Shown here piece after piece: positions 52,494 to 60,376 of a stretch of 64,000 nucleotides of DNA. The notes beneath the pieces were generated by a model, which had not been told where the DNA came from, did not search any database, and saw only the letters and a program-made list of their open reading frames with translations. The stretch spans positions 1-64,000 of the forward strand of contig JBIKJA010000005.1 in the NCBI GenBank assembly GCA_044361315.1, read 5' to 3'. Made by a program: the position numbers and the translations under genes. The stretch comes from Crocinitomix sp044361315. Lineage in GTDB: Bacteria; Bacteroidota; Bacteroidia; Flavobacteriales_D; Crocinitomicaceae. Numbering within the stretch: position 1 is the stretch's first letter; each line of letters begins with the position of its first letter.

Positions 52494-53386
52494 GATTAGT
52501 GGATTGGCTTCGGTCGGCAACACCTAAATTTTTGCTAGAATGGAATCGAAAGCGAAAAAAAAATCGCCGAAATCAGGAACTCCAAAATATTTCAGCAACG
52601 GGTAAAAGTTTAACCGAAGATATTCTAATTGCAGATTTTAAAGCGATCGGATTGAAAAAAGGTGATGATGTTCTTGTTCATTCAAGTTTAAGTCGCATTG
52701 GACATTTGGTTGATGGACCCAAAACGTTTTTGGACGCCTTGTTGAAGGTAATTGGAGAAGAAGGAACTTTGTTGATGCCCACCTCGCCAAACAACGTTTT
52801 TCAGTTAGATTATATACAAAACACCAACGTTTTTGATGTCATAAACACACCTTCTAAAACAGGAGCAGTCACCGAATATTTTAGAAAATTGCCAGGTGCT
52901 GTTCGAAGTCTTCACCCAACTGAGCCTGTGTCGGCAATTGGACCAAAAGCCGAATTTTACACAAAAGGTCATTTTAACCAACCAACACCTTATAACCAAC
53001 ACAGCCCCTTTTACAAAATTTCTGAACAAGGAGGTAAAATTTTATATGTTGGCGTTGGTTTGTCTATGGCAGGAACCAATTTACATACCTTGGAGGATGC
53101 GGTTCAATTTAAATATCCGGTTTATCATCCCGATTTTTTTGAAATCACACTAATCGATGCTAATGGAAATCAGCACCAGGTGAAAACAAAGGTTCACAAT
53201 CCTGTTTTCTCTAAAAAACGAAAATGTGACGATTTGATTCCATACTTTGAAGCTGAAAAGGCACTTTTTAAAGCAAAAGTTGGTCATGCAGATACTTTGG
53301 TGGTGGATGCAAAGCGGTTTTTTGATTCGATGCTAGAAGGATATGAAAAATATGGTATCACTATGTACACGCCTAAAGGAAAATAA
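52490..53386 (+). CDS. AAC(3)-family N-acetyltransferase
   Basis: The protein has 298 residues. The family core is recognisable: DDVLVHSSLSRIGHL, GTLLMPTSP, RSLHPTEPVSAIGPKAEFYT and GGKILYVGVGLSMAGTNLHTLEDAV. AAC(3) enzymes acetylate the 3-amino group of aminoglycosides, but the family also contains YokD/FrbF-like enzymes with other substrates. Here the usual HPTHS reads HPTEP, so a non-antibiotic substrate, perhaps an amino sugar, seems more likely. It overlaps the TonB-like gene by 4 bases and is followed after 2 bases by the PLP enzyme gene. Confidence 0.8.
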   Translation: MRLVDWLRSATPKFLLEWNRKRKKNRRNQELQNISATGKSLTEDILIADFKAIGLKKGDDVLVHSSLSRIGHLVDGPKTFLDALLKVIGEEGTLLMPTSPNNVFQLDYIQNTNVFDVINTPSKTGAVTEYFRKLPGAVRSLHPTEPVSAIGPKAEFYTKGHFNQPTPYNQHSPFYKISEQGGKILYVGVGLSMAGTNLHTLEDAVQFKYPVYHPDFFEITLIDANGNQHQVKTKVHNPVFSKKRKCDDLIPYFEAEKALFKAKVGHADTLVVDAKRFFDSMLEGYEKYGITMYTPKGK

Positions 53387-53388
53387 TT

Positions 53389-54327
53389 ATGACCGAAATT
53401 GTTGATTTAAATCTCCCATCTAACTTGGAAAAAGTCAATTATCCACTTTTTGATGCATTTCAAGTAAATGTTTATTTAAAAAGAGATGATTTAATTCACT
53501 CAGAAATTTCAGGAAATAAATGGCGTAAGCTGAAATTAAATCTCGAAAAATTTAAGTTAGGAAAATACGAACAATTATTGACTTTTGGAGGAGCTTATTC
53601 CAACCATATCAGTGCAACTGCAGCTTTAGGACGTATTTTACACATACCAACCATTGGAATTATTCGGGGAGATGAATTGACACCATCATCCAACCAAACC
53701 TTACAAAAAGCGGCCCAAGATGGGATGGAATTAATTTTTGTCAACCGGGAAGAATACAGTTGGCGCTATGAAACGGAATATAAAAATCAACTTAGAGAAA
53801 AATTCGGTAATGTTTTAGTGATTGAAGAAGGAGGAGCAAATTTTTATGGCATGATGGGATGCACAGAAATCGTTTCTGAAATTCCCTTTCAACCGGATTA
53901 TTATGTATTACCTGCTGGAACAGGGACAACAGCTTCAGGTATTCTTTTTGCAACTGAAACTTCGCCTGTAATTGCAATCGCAGCCTCGAATGATGTCGAA
54001 GGGATTTTAGATGAAATTTCAAGTTTGTTGGAATACGCTGGACTTACCGAAGAAGAAGCGGCAGATAAATTGGCAATGCTGACCTTAACCTCTGAATTTA
54101 CTTTTGGCGGATATGGAAAAACAAGTCCGGAATTGATTACGTTCATTAATGACTTTTATTCCCTGACAGAAATAAAATTAGATCAGGTGTACACCGGAAA
54201 AATGATGTATGGCTTGTGCGAATTCATCAAAACTTGTAAAATTGCAGCAGGTACAACAGTAGTTGCTGTTCACACAGGTGGTTTGCAAGGGACTAATTCG
54301 ATTTCAAATCAACTACTTTTTTTGTAA
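53389..54327 (+). CDS. PLP-dependent ACC deaminase / D-cysteine desulfhydrase family enzyme
   Basis: The protein has 312 residues. The PLP lysine is probably Lys44 in SGNKWRKLKLNL; the family motifs TFGGAYSNHISATAALG, DYYVLPAGTGTTASGI and VAVHTGGLQG are present. Members deaminate 1-aminocyclopropane-1-carboxylate or desulfhydrate D-cysteine; the residues needed to choose between them are not certain from sequence. The last gene of a + strand run (WG-repeat, TonB-like, AAC(3)-like, this), it ends with a 15-base convergent overlap with the YiiX-like gene. Confidence 0.85.
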   Translation: MTEIVDLNLPSNLEKVNYPLFDAFQVNVYLKRDDLIHSEISGNKWRKLKLNLEKFKLGKYEQLLTFGGAYSNHISATAALGRILHIPTIGIIRGDELTPSSNQTLQKAAQDGMELIFVNREEYSWRYETEYKNQLREKFGNVLVIEEGGANFYGMMGCTEIVSEIPFQPDYYVLPAGTGTTASGILFATETSPVIAIAASNDVEGILDEISSLLEYAGLTEEEAADKLAMLTLTSEFTFGGYGKTSPELITFINDFYSLTEIKLDQVYTGKMMYGLCEFIKTCKIAAGTTVVAVHTGGLQGTNSISNQLLFL

Positions 54328-54951
54328 ATCTTTTAGATGAAAGATGGGTGTGTACTTATCTTCTTCAAAAAAGGTAGAATAGAGTAGGATGTAAGCATCC
54401 TCTTTTTTTCTGATTTTCATTTGATTTTTACCAGTAATATCTCTTAAAATATAGAAAATCAACTCTGAACAATAAATCTCATTTTTGTCAAATAAATCAA
54501 ACGAATGATCGAAAGGCGCTTTTGTATCTAAATATTCGTAGGCTTTTTGTTTGATTTTAATTCCCAAAGAATCTTGAAAAGCGGGGCGGCATATATACAA
54601 CATGGAATCAGCTGCATCTTTTACAAATAAATCCAAATCAATTATTTGAACGCCATCTTCGCTGCCTTCGGCAACTGAACCACCAATCGAGTGGATAACA
54701 CGCCATTTATTATTTTCTTTGACAATAATTCCACAATGCGAATATTCTTCTTTTGTGGAATTCATTATATGAAAAGACAAAGGACCATTACCTTTTCGCA
54801 TAATAAAATCACCATCTGCAATTTTATTAAAAATGCTGTCTGGCAATTCGGGCGGAACATGGACATACAAATTTGATTTTTCTTCTTCTACACATTGGGT
54901 AAACAAGAATCCCAGAGAGATCAAAACAAAAAGGTAATTTGCAATTTTCAT
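54313..54951 (-). CDS. YiiX/YebB-like NlpC/P60-superfamily lipoprotein
   Basis: The protein has 212 residues with a lipoprotein signal; the lipobox is LFTQC with Cys20. The domain is a permuted NlpC/P60 fold: DGDFIMRKGNGPLS, catalytic His72 in YSHCGIIV, and Cys161 in IYCSELIF. Such proteins are cysteine amidases or acyl-hydrolases; peptidoglycan, lipids or proteins are all possible substrates. It should sit on a membrane facing the periplasm. The gene lies beyond the terminator of the next lipoprotein gene, so it is transcribed on its own. Confidence 0.85.
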   Translation of the reverse strand: MKIANYLFVLISLGFLFTQCVEEEKSNLYVHVPPELPDSIFNKIADGDFIMRKGNGPLSFHIMNSTKEEYSHCGIIVKENNKWRVIHSIGGSVAEGSEDGVQIIDLDLFVKDAADSMLYICRPAFQDSLGIKIKQKAYEYLDTKAPFDHSFDLFDKNEIYCSELIFYILRDITGKNQMKIRKKEDAYILLYSTFFEEDKYTPIFHLKDLQKK

Positions 54952-54973
54952 TTAATTGGTATTTTATATAATT

Positions 54974-55016
54974 AAAAAGCCCGTTTCGGAAATCCGAAAC
55001 GGGCTTTTTGGTTTTT
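54974..55016 (-). terminator. Strong bidirectional terminator
   Basis: A perfect 16-bp stem (54974-54989 with 54994-55009, core GCCCGTTTCGG) and a 4-base loop are flanked by A and T runs. It lies 11 bases beyond the stop of the DUF4878-type lipoprotein gene. Its core resembles the terminator at 521-558. Confidence 0.93.
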
Positions 55017-55026
55017 TTAACGAAGA

Positions 55027-55428
55027 CTACTCAGCTCCACCTAGGTCTTCTAATCCACCCATGTCGCCACCATCTTTTCCATAAGAAGCAACTTTCCAAG
55101 TACCGTCAACATTTTTCAAATCATACTTGTAAGTCATGTCCATACCACCTTCTCTTTTTTCGGTGCATTTACATTTTTTTGCATCTTCAGTACCTTCTTC
55201 ACAAGTTACAGAAGTGATTTCAGTTGTATATTTTTCACAACCAGCTTCTAACTGAGCTTGAACTGTTTCCTTAGCAGATTCTACTGACATTTCTACTGCT
55301 TTGTCACACTCACCATCAGCTAACGCTTGAACGAAAGCTTTTGTAGTGTCTTCTGGTGATAAACCACCACCGCAAGCTGTTAATAATAAACCAGCTACTG
55401 CTCCAAATAATAATGTTTTTAATTTCAT
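55027..55428 (-). CDS. DUF4878-like small lipoprotein
   Basis: The protein has 133 residues. The signal peptide ends in the lipobox LLTAC. The mature part starts GGGLSPEDTTKAFVQALADG, the pattern of DUF4878/lumazine-binding-like lipoproteins, with four more cysteines and the typical NVDGTWKVASYGKDGG ending. It is probably a soluble domain tethered to a membrane; the function is unknown. It has its own promoter and terminator. Confidence 0.85.
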   Translation of the reverse strand: MKLKTLLFGAVAGLLLTACGGGLSPEDTTKAFVQALADGECDKAVEMSVESAKETVQAQLEAGCEKYTTEITSVTCEEGTEDAKKCKCTEKREGGMDMTYKYDLKNVDGTWKVASYGKDGGDMGGLEDLGGAE

Positions 55429-55469
55429 AAAGTTACTTTTACTACTTATAATTGTTATAAATTTAGGTG

Positions 55470-55499
55470 CAAATATAAGTTACTTTTTCATAATACAAA
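55470..55499 (-). promoter_or_regulatory. Promoter for the DUF4878-like gene
   Basis: On the minus strand TATATTTG (55470-55477) matches TAnnTTTG, and TTTG (55496-55499) lies 18 bases upstream as the -33 element. The ATG is 41 bases downstream. Confidence 0.65.
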
Positions 55500-55541
55500 A
55501 TTTTTTTCTAAAAAAAAATGTTTTTTTGCCCCTTAACATTT

Positions 55542-55549
55542 TAAATTTG
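55542..55549 (+). promoter_or_regulatory. Bacteroidota -7 box for the ABC-F gene
   Basis: TAAATTTG matches TAnnTTTG and lies 23 bases before the ATG. The nearest TTTG (55525-55528) is rather close for a -33 element. Confidence 0.55.
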
Positions 55550-55572
55550 CAGAAAAATATACAAATAAAACA

Positions 55573-57198
55573 ATGATTCAAGTTAACAATCTCTCCCTAC
55601 AATACGGTAAAAAAGTACTTTTTGAAGAAGTCAATTTAAAATTTGTTGAAGGCAACTGTTATGGTGTAATCGGTGCAAATGGTGCAGGAAAATCTACTTT
55701 CTTGAAAATTCTTACCGGCGAAATTGAAGCGAATAAGGGTAATATATACATAGAACCTGGCAAACGAATGGCCGTTTTAAGTCAAGACCATTATAAATTT
55801 GACGAATTTAGTGTTTTACACACCGTTATGATAGGGCACAAAGAATTGTGGAAAGTTATGCAAGAGAAAGACGCTATTTATGCAAAAGCTGATTTTTCTG
55901 AAGCGGATGGTATGCGGGCATCTGAATTAGAGGGAATTTTTGCTGAAATGGATGGGTGGAACGCAGAAACTGACGCTGCTACCATCCTAAGCAACCTTGG
56001 GATTAAAGAAGATCAACATTATACCTTGATGGCAGATATGCCCGGTGAGTTTAAAGTAAGAATTTTACTTGCGCAAGCATTGTTCGGAAATCCAGATATT
56101 TTGGTGCTCGATGAGCCAACCAACGATTTGGATATAAAAACAATTTCTTGGTTAGAAGATTTTTTACTCGATTTTAAGAATACCGTAATCGTCGTATCCC
56201 ACGATCGTCACTTCTTAGATACAGTTTGTACCCATGTGTGCGATATCGATTTCGGAAAAATCAACTTGTTTACTGGTAACTATACCTTCTGGTATAAATC
56301 GTCTCAATTGGTTTCTCGCCAACAAGGCGATAAAAATAAGAAACTCGATGAAAAACGAAAGGAGCTTCAAGAATTCATTGCCAGGTTCAGTGCCAATGCT
56401 TCAAAATCGAAACAGGCTACCAGCCGACGAAAATTATTGGATAAATTACAATTGGAGGATATTCAACCTTCTAGTAGAAAATATCCAGGGATTATTTACG
56501 AACAAGAACGCGAAGCAGGCGATCAAATTTTGCATATTGAAGGTTTAACTAGCTCGTTACATGGTGAGGTTTTATTTAAAAATTTAGATTTAAATGTTTC
56601 TAAAGGAGATAAAATCGCTTTTCTCTCTAAAAACAGTATGGCCATTTCAAGTTTATTCGAAATTTTGACGAACGAACAAGAGGCAGACAAAGGATCGTTT
56701 AGTTATGGAACCACCATAAAAACGACTTATTTGCCAAGTGACAACTCTAAATTCTTTAATGAAAATAACTTAACCTTAGTTGATTGGTTGCGCCAATATG
56801 CCACCACGGATGAGGAAAAAGAAGAAGTTTATTTAAGAGGGTTTTTAGGTAGGATGTTATTTTCTGGCGAAGAGGCTTTAAAAAGTGCAAAAGTCCTTTC
56901 CGGAGGTGAAAAGGTGCGCTGTATGATTTCGAGAATGCTCTTTGGAAAAGGAAATTTATTGATTTTAGATGAACCAACCAACCATTTGGACCTAGAATCT
57001 ATTACCGCCTTTAACAATGCTTTGATCAATTTCCCTGGAACCATTTTATTTGCTTCACACGATCATGAATTTGTACAAACCGTTGCAAACCGAATCGTTG
57101 AACTTACGCCAACAGGTTGTTTGGATAAAATGATGACCTATGACGATTATTTGAAAGATGATAAAATTCAAGAGCAAGTAGAAAAAATGTATGTCTGA
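55573..57198 (+). CDS. ABC-F family ribosome-associated ATPase (YbiT-like)
   Basis: The protein has 541 residues with two ABC domains joined by a charged linker and no membrane segment. Walker A of domain 1 is GANGAGKST and its Walker B is LVLDEPTNDLD; domain 2 has the signature LSGGEKVRC and Walker B LLILDEPTNHLD, but its Walker A region (AFLSKNSMAISS) lacks the usual GKS/T, so the second site may be weakened. ABC-F proteins act on stalled or antibiotic-bound ribosomes; the YbiT group is the closest by pattern. A 42-codon gene overlaps its end by 8 bases. Confidence 0.9.
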   Translation: MIQVNNLSLQYGKKVLFEEVNLKFVEGNCYGVIGANGAGKSTFLKILTGEIEANKGNIYIEPGKRMAVLSQDHYKFDEFSVLHTVMIGHKELWKVMQEKDAIYAKADFSEADGMRASELEGIFAEMDGWNAETDAATILSNLGIKEDQHYTLMADMPGEFKVRILLAQALFGNPDILVLDEPTNDLDIKTISWLEDFLLDFKNTVIVVSHDRHFLDTVCTHVCDIDFGKINLFTGNYTFWYKSSQLVSRQQGDKNKKLDEKRKELQEFIARFSANASKSKQATSRRKLLDKLQLEDIQPSSRKYPGIIYEQEREAGDQILHIEGLTSSLHGEVLFKNLDLNVSKGDKIAFLSKNSMAISSLFEILTNEQEADKGSFSYGTTIKTTYLPSDNSKFFNENNLTLVDWLRQYATTDEEKEEVYLRGFLGRMLFSGEEALKSAKVLSGGEKVRCMISRMLFGKGNLLILDEPTNHLDLESITAFNNALINFPGTILFASHDHEFVQTVANRIVELTPTGCLDKMMTYDDYLKDDKIQEQVEKMYV

Positions 57199-57319
57199 TT
57201 CAACCAAAAAAGAAGGAACTAAAGGAAGTACTAAAAAGTACTTGCCCTATTTCGTTGATATTTGGCAATATTTGCTCATTATCATCTTATTTATTTTGGC
57301 AGCTATTTTTATATTATAA
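57191..57319 (+). CDS. 42-residue single-helix membrane protein
   Basis: The ATG at 57191 overlaps the last 8 bases of the ABC-F gene in another frame. The N-terminal 16 residues are polar and basic (MSDSTKKEGTKGSTKK); one hydrophobic helix follows (YLLIIILFILAAIFIL) up to the stop. This fits a small inner-membrane protein made by translational coupling. I know no family for it. Confidence 0.6.
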   Translation: MSDSTKKEGTKGSTKKYLPYFVDIWQYLLIIILFILAAIFIL

Positions 57320-57379
57320 AGTAAAATATACCACAAAAAAGGTATTGCATAGATTGATTCTAAATAAGAAATTTGTTCC

Positions 57380-57511
57380 GTGGAAAAAGATACAATAAAT
57401 GGCGCGCTACCAAATTTTTCGTTTCAGTTCACTTGTTGTGATAAGAAGAAAAAATGCTGTAAAAAATATCAGACCAAAGGCCGTCATTGCGGCGGGTGTC
57501 CTAAAAAGTAA
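57380..57511 (+). CDS. 43-residue cysteine-rich protein
   Basis: The frame opens with GTG at 57380; an in-frame stop lies 15 bases upstream and no ATG is available. The C-terminal half is dense in cysteine and lysine: FTCCDKKKKCCKKYQTKG and RHCGGCPKK. The pattern CCKKY...C..CP recurs in short Bacteroidota proteins of unknown function, as I recall, and looks like a metal site. It ends 9 bases before the convergent DUF1697 stop. Coding status rests on composition and pattern only. Confidence 0.5.
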   Translation: MEKDTINGALPNFSFQFTCCDKKKKCCKKYQTKGRHCGGCPKK

Positions 57512-57520
57512 TTCGACTCA

Positions 57521-58060
57521 TTAAGTTCCCAATTTTAAAAGTTCATTGCACGTTTTCCAATTTCGAGTAGTTGCACTAATTGCAAGTTTATTTTCAAAAA
57601 AGTGGTTGGTCAATTTCGTTCGTCCGTAGCCATGAGGGCAATATAAATAGATTACTTTTTCTAAAATCACGAATTCTTCTTCGTTTTGAACATTTTTGTC
57701 TATCACCTTAAAATCTATTTTTGTAGGCAGCGATCGCAAAAAGGTAATATGGAAATAAGCAGGATCTTTATCGAAATGATGGGTAAACGGGTTGTTTCTA
57801 ACAATCTTTTCTAACTCATCCATTGTCAAAATCAATACTGGGACTTCAAAATCAAAAACTTTTAAAATTTCTACCTCAATTTCATTCGCTATCAGCTGCT
57901 GATCAATGCCTTTGGTTGAGAAAATCATATTACCACTTTGCAAATAAGTATTGACTTCCGAATAATTTAAACCAATGAACAAATCTTTCAATGTATCCAT
58001 TTTTATCAACTTCTGTCCACTTACGTTAATTCCGCGGAGTAGTGCAACATATCTTTTCAT
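57521..58060 (-). CDS. DUF1697 family protein
   Basis: The protein has 179 residues. The DUF1697 signature is at the N-terminus: RYVALLRGINVSGQKLIKMD, then LNYSEVNTYLQSGNMIF. The end is typical too (GYGRTKLTNHFFENKL, TTRNWKT). The family is widespread in bacteria without a proven function. It stands alone; the 129-base gap to the sulP gene holds no clear feature. Confidence 0.88.
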   Translation of the reverse strand: MKRYVALLRGINVSGQKLIKMDTLKDLFIGLNYSEVNTYLQSGNMIFSTKGIDQQLIANEIEVEILKVFDFEVPVLILTMDELEKIVRNNPFTHHFDKDPAYFHITFLRSLPTKIDFKVIDKNVQNEEEFVILEKVIYLYCPHGYGRTKLTNHFFENKLAISATTRNWKTCNELLKLGT

Positions 58061-58189
58061 AACGCTAAATAAATGCCGGTACGAAGCTAGACAAATAAAT
58101 ATAATAACAGCAAAACATCTCCAAACAGTTGAGAATAAAAACCAAAACCACCATTTTAACGAAACGGCAGTGGTTTTAGCTTCATGTCC

Positions 58190-60352
58190 TTACTTATCCT
58201 TTAAAATAGTCACCAAATCTTGTGCCTTTTTATGTAATAATTCAATTTCATCCGACCGTAGAAAGCGTAAATCACCTCTGATCAATAAATCTTCACCATT
58301 ACTAATTAAGAAATACGGTGGGTGACTTTCAAAAAAGGACAATAAGGCTGGCGTAAAAAAATGTCGAATTGCACCTTCATCTTCACCTTTTAAAATGTAT
58401 TGGTTCGAAAATTTAGGATGACTATCAAAATCGATATCCTCTGACGAAATTAAGTCCGTTAAACGGTCGATAATCGTTTCAGGCATCATAAAAAATTTAG
58501 GAAAATTTGGCAAACCGTGAATCTTAATTGCCGTCACATACTGAAATTCTTCTGTTGTTCTTGCGCCTTCTTGCGTAGTAATATCAGCGCATAAATAAGT
58601 CACCCCATTTGCCGAATCGATCAAGGTGTTTTCAATAGAAACGATTTTTTTTCGCATCGTAATCGAGTAGAAATCCCATGATTCTTCAGAATCTTGTTTC
58701 AACATATAATTCCAATTGCGTTTGGCCGCCAATCCCAATATCAAAGTTTGACGAGTGGTAAGGAGTTTTTCAATTTGTCGCACTTTCATTTTAATTGTTT
58801 TTTCTGCCAATGGATGTTCTGACGCAGGGTTTAAGTGGTCAATATTTAATAAATTCAAAACAATGCCTTTTCGTTTGTACGTTTTTTTTAACGTCTCCAA
58901 GTGATGCATCACCGTATGATCAATTAAAGTAACTTTTGTAAAATCCAAATTCACCAAGTTGTCTTTGGTTGTTAGAATTATTTTCCTTTTAATAGATAAA
59001 TAATTCGCAAATATTAATGAATCAGCTAAATAAATAGTGTTTCCACTTATTTCAGCTTTGACACTAAAGGTACGTTTTAGGATTGCCCCTTTTGAAATTA
59101 GCAAAATGAAATTAGCTAAAATACCAACTCCAATTCCTATCAAAAGGTCGGTGGCTAAAACTGAAATTAACGTGATTAAGAAAATTACTAATTCGCTCGA
59201 ACCTATGGCGGAAGTATGTTTAAACTCGCGTGGATGAGCCAATCTAAACCCCGTAAAAACTAACATGGCAGCCAAGGCAGCGGTTGGAATTAGTTCGAGC
59301 GCAAATGCTAATAATAAAACATAAATCAATAATAAAACCCCGTGATAAAAATTCGCCCATTGGGTTTTACCGCCATTATTGATGTTTGCAGAAGAACGAA
59401 CAATTTCCGAAATCATTGGTAATCCTCCAATACTTGCTGCCAAACTCGATCCAGCTCCCATTGCAATTAAATCCTTGTCAAGGTTTGAACTTCGTTTATA
59501 AGGATCTAAACTATCCACGGCAGCCGCACTCAGCAAACTTTCAATGGCAGAAACTAAAGTAAATCCGGCCACCGCAATCCAAAAGGCTCCCATTCCAATT
59601 TTTTCAAAACTCGGAAACTTAATACCATCCGCACCAAAAAGATGATCTGGTAAATCAACAAAAACAAGGTGTTCTTTTCCAAAATATTGAGCGATTGGAA
59701 CGATTAACACCAACACCCACATCGGAGCAGGAATTAATTTTATGATCCGGAATTTCAAAAGTGGGTGAAAAATCAAAATTGCCAAGGTGATAAGGGTGAT
59801 AAATGTTGCGTAGAAATTTTCGTCGGCAAAGGCATGCGGGATTTCGATCATCGCTTCAATAATTTCACCTTTTGGCGAGGGGACACCAAGCGCTGGGAAA
59901 ATTTGTTTGATGATAATAATCACGCCAATAGCGGCCAGCATACCATGCACCGTTGCGGATGGAAAAAAATCACCTATTTTTCCGAATTTCAGAAAACCAA
60001 ATAATGCCACCAACGCACCCGCAATGACTATGGCGCCTAAGGCATGGGGATAACCCACAAAACCATTCGCGGCTCCAGCTCCGCCAAGCGATTCGATCGC
60101 TCCAAGAGAAATCACAATCAATCCTGCTGCAGGACCGCTAATCGTTACAAAACTTCCCGCCAATCGCGATGCAAAAATTCCGCCTACGATGGCCGTAATT
60201 AATCCTGCAAGAGGTGGAAAACCAGAGGCAATCGCAATCCCCAAACAAAGGGGTAAGGCAATTAAAGAAACGCTAAATCCAGAAATAAAATCATTTTTAA
60301 AATGAGCTTTAAATCCTTTAAATCCTGTTTTTGGTAATGGACTATTTTCCAT
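58190..60352 (-). CDS. SulP transporter with STAS and extra C-terminal domain
   Basis: The protein has 720 residues. The membrane domain (about 20-410) has the SulP signature ALPLCLGIAIASGFPPLAGL, then TISGPAAGLIV. A STAS domain follows (about 420-525, NLVNLDFTKVTLIDHTVMHH). The last 190 residues form an additional domain I cannot name, with patterns DIDFDSHPKFSNQYIL and GAIRHFFTPALLSFF. SulP carriers move bicarbonate (BicA type), sulfate or other anions; its place directly behind dabA-dabB points to bicarbonate or carbonate. It is the last gene of the operon, 24 bases after dabB. Confidence 0.88.
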   Translation of the reverse strand: MENSPLPKTGFKGFKAHFKNDFISGFSVSLIALPLCLGIAIASGFPPLAGLITAIVGGIFASRLAGSFVTISGPAAGLIVISLGAIESLGGAGAANGFVGYPHALGAIVIAGALVALFGFLKFGKIGDFFPSATVHGMLAAIGVIIIIKQIFPALGVPSPKGEIIEAMIEIPHAFADENFYATFITLITLAILIFHPLLKFRIIKLIPAPMWVLVLIVPIAQYFGKEHLVFVDLPDHLFGADGIKFPSFEKIGMGAFWIAVAGFTLVSAIESLLSAAAVDSLDPYKRSSNLDKDLIAMGAGSSLAASIGGLPMISEIVRSSANINNGGKTQWANFYHGVLLLIYVLLLAFALELIPTAALAAMLVFTGFRLAHPREFKHTSAIGSSELVIFLITLISVLATDLLIGIGVGILANFILLISKGAILKRTFSVKAEISGNTIYLADSLIFANYLSIKRKIILTTKDNLVNLDFTKVTLIDHTVMHHLETLKKTYKRKGIVLNLLNIDHLNPASEHPLAEKTIKMKVRQIEKLLTTRQTLILGLAAKRNWNYMLKQDSEESWDFYSITMRKKIVSIENTLIDSANGVTYLCADITTQEGARTTEEFQYVTAIKIHGLPNFPKFFMMPETIIDRLTDLISSEDIDFDSHPKFSNQYILKGEDEGAIRHFFTPALLSFFESHPPYFLISNGEDLLIRGDLRFLRSDEIELLHKKAQDLVTILKDK

Positions 60353-60376
60353 ATATTTTTTTATTTTTGATAGAGT

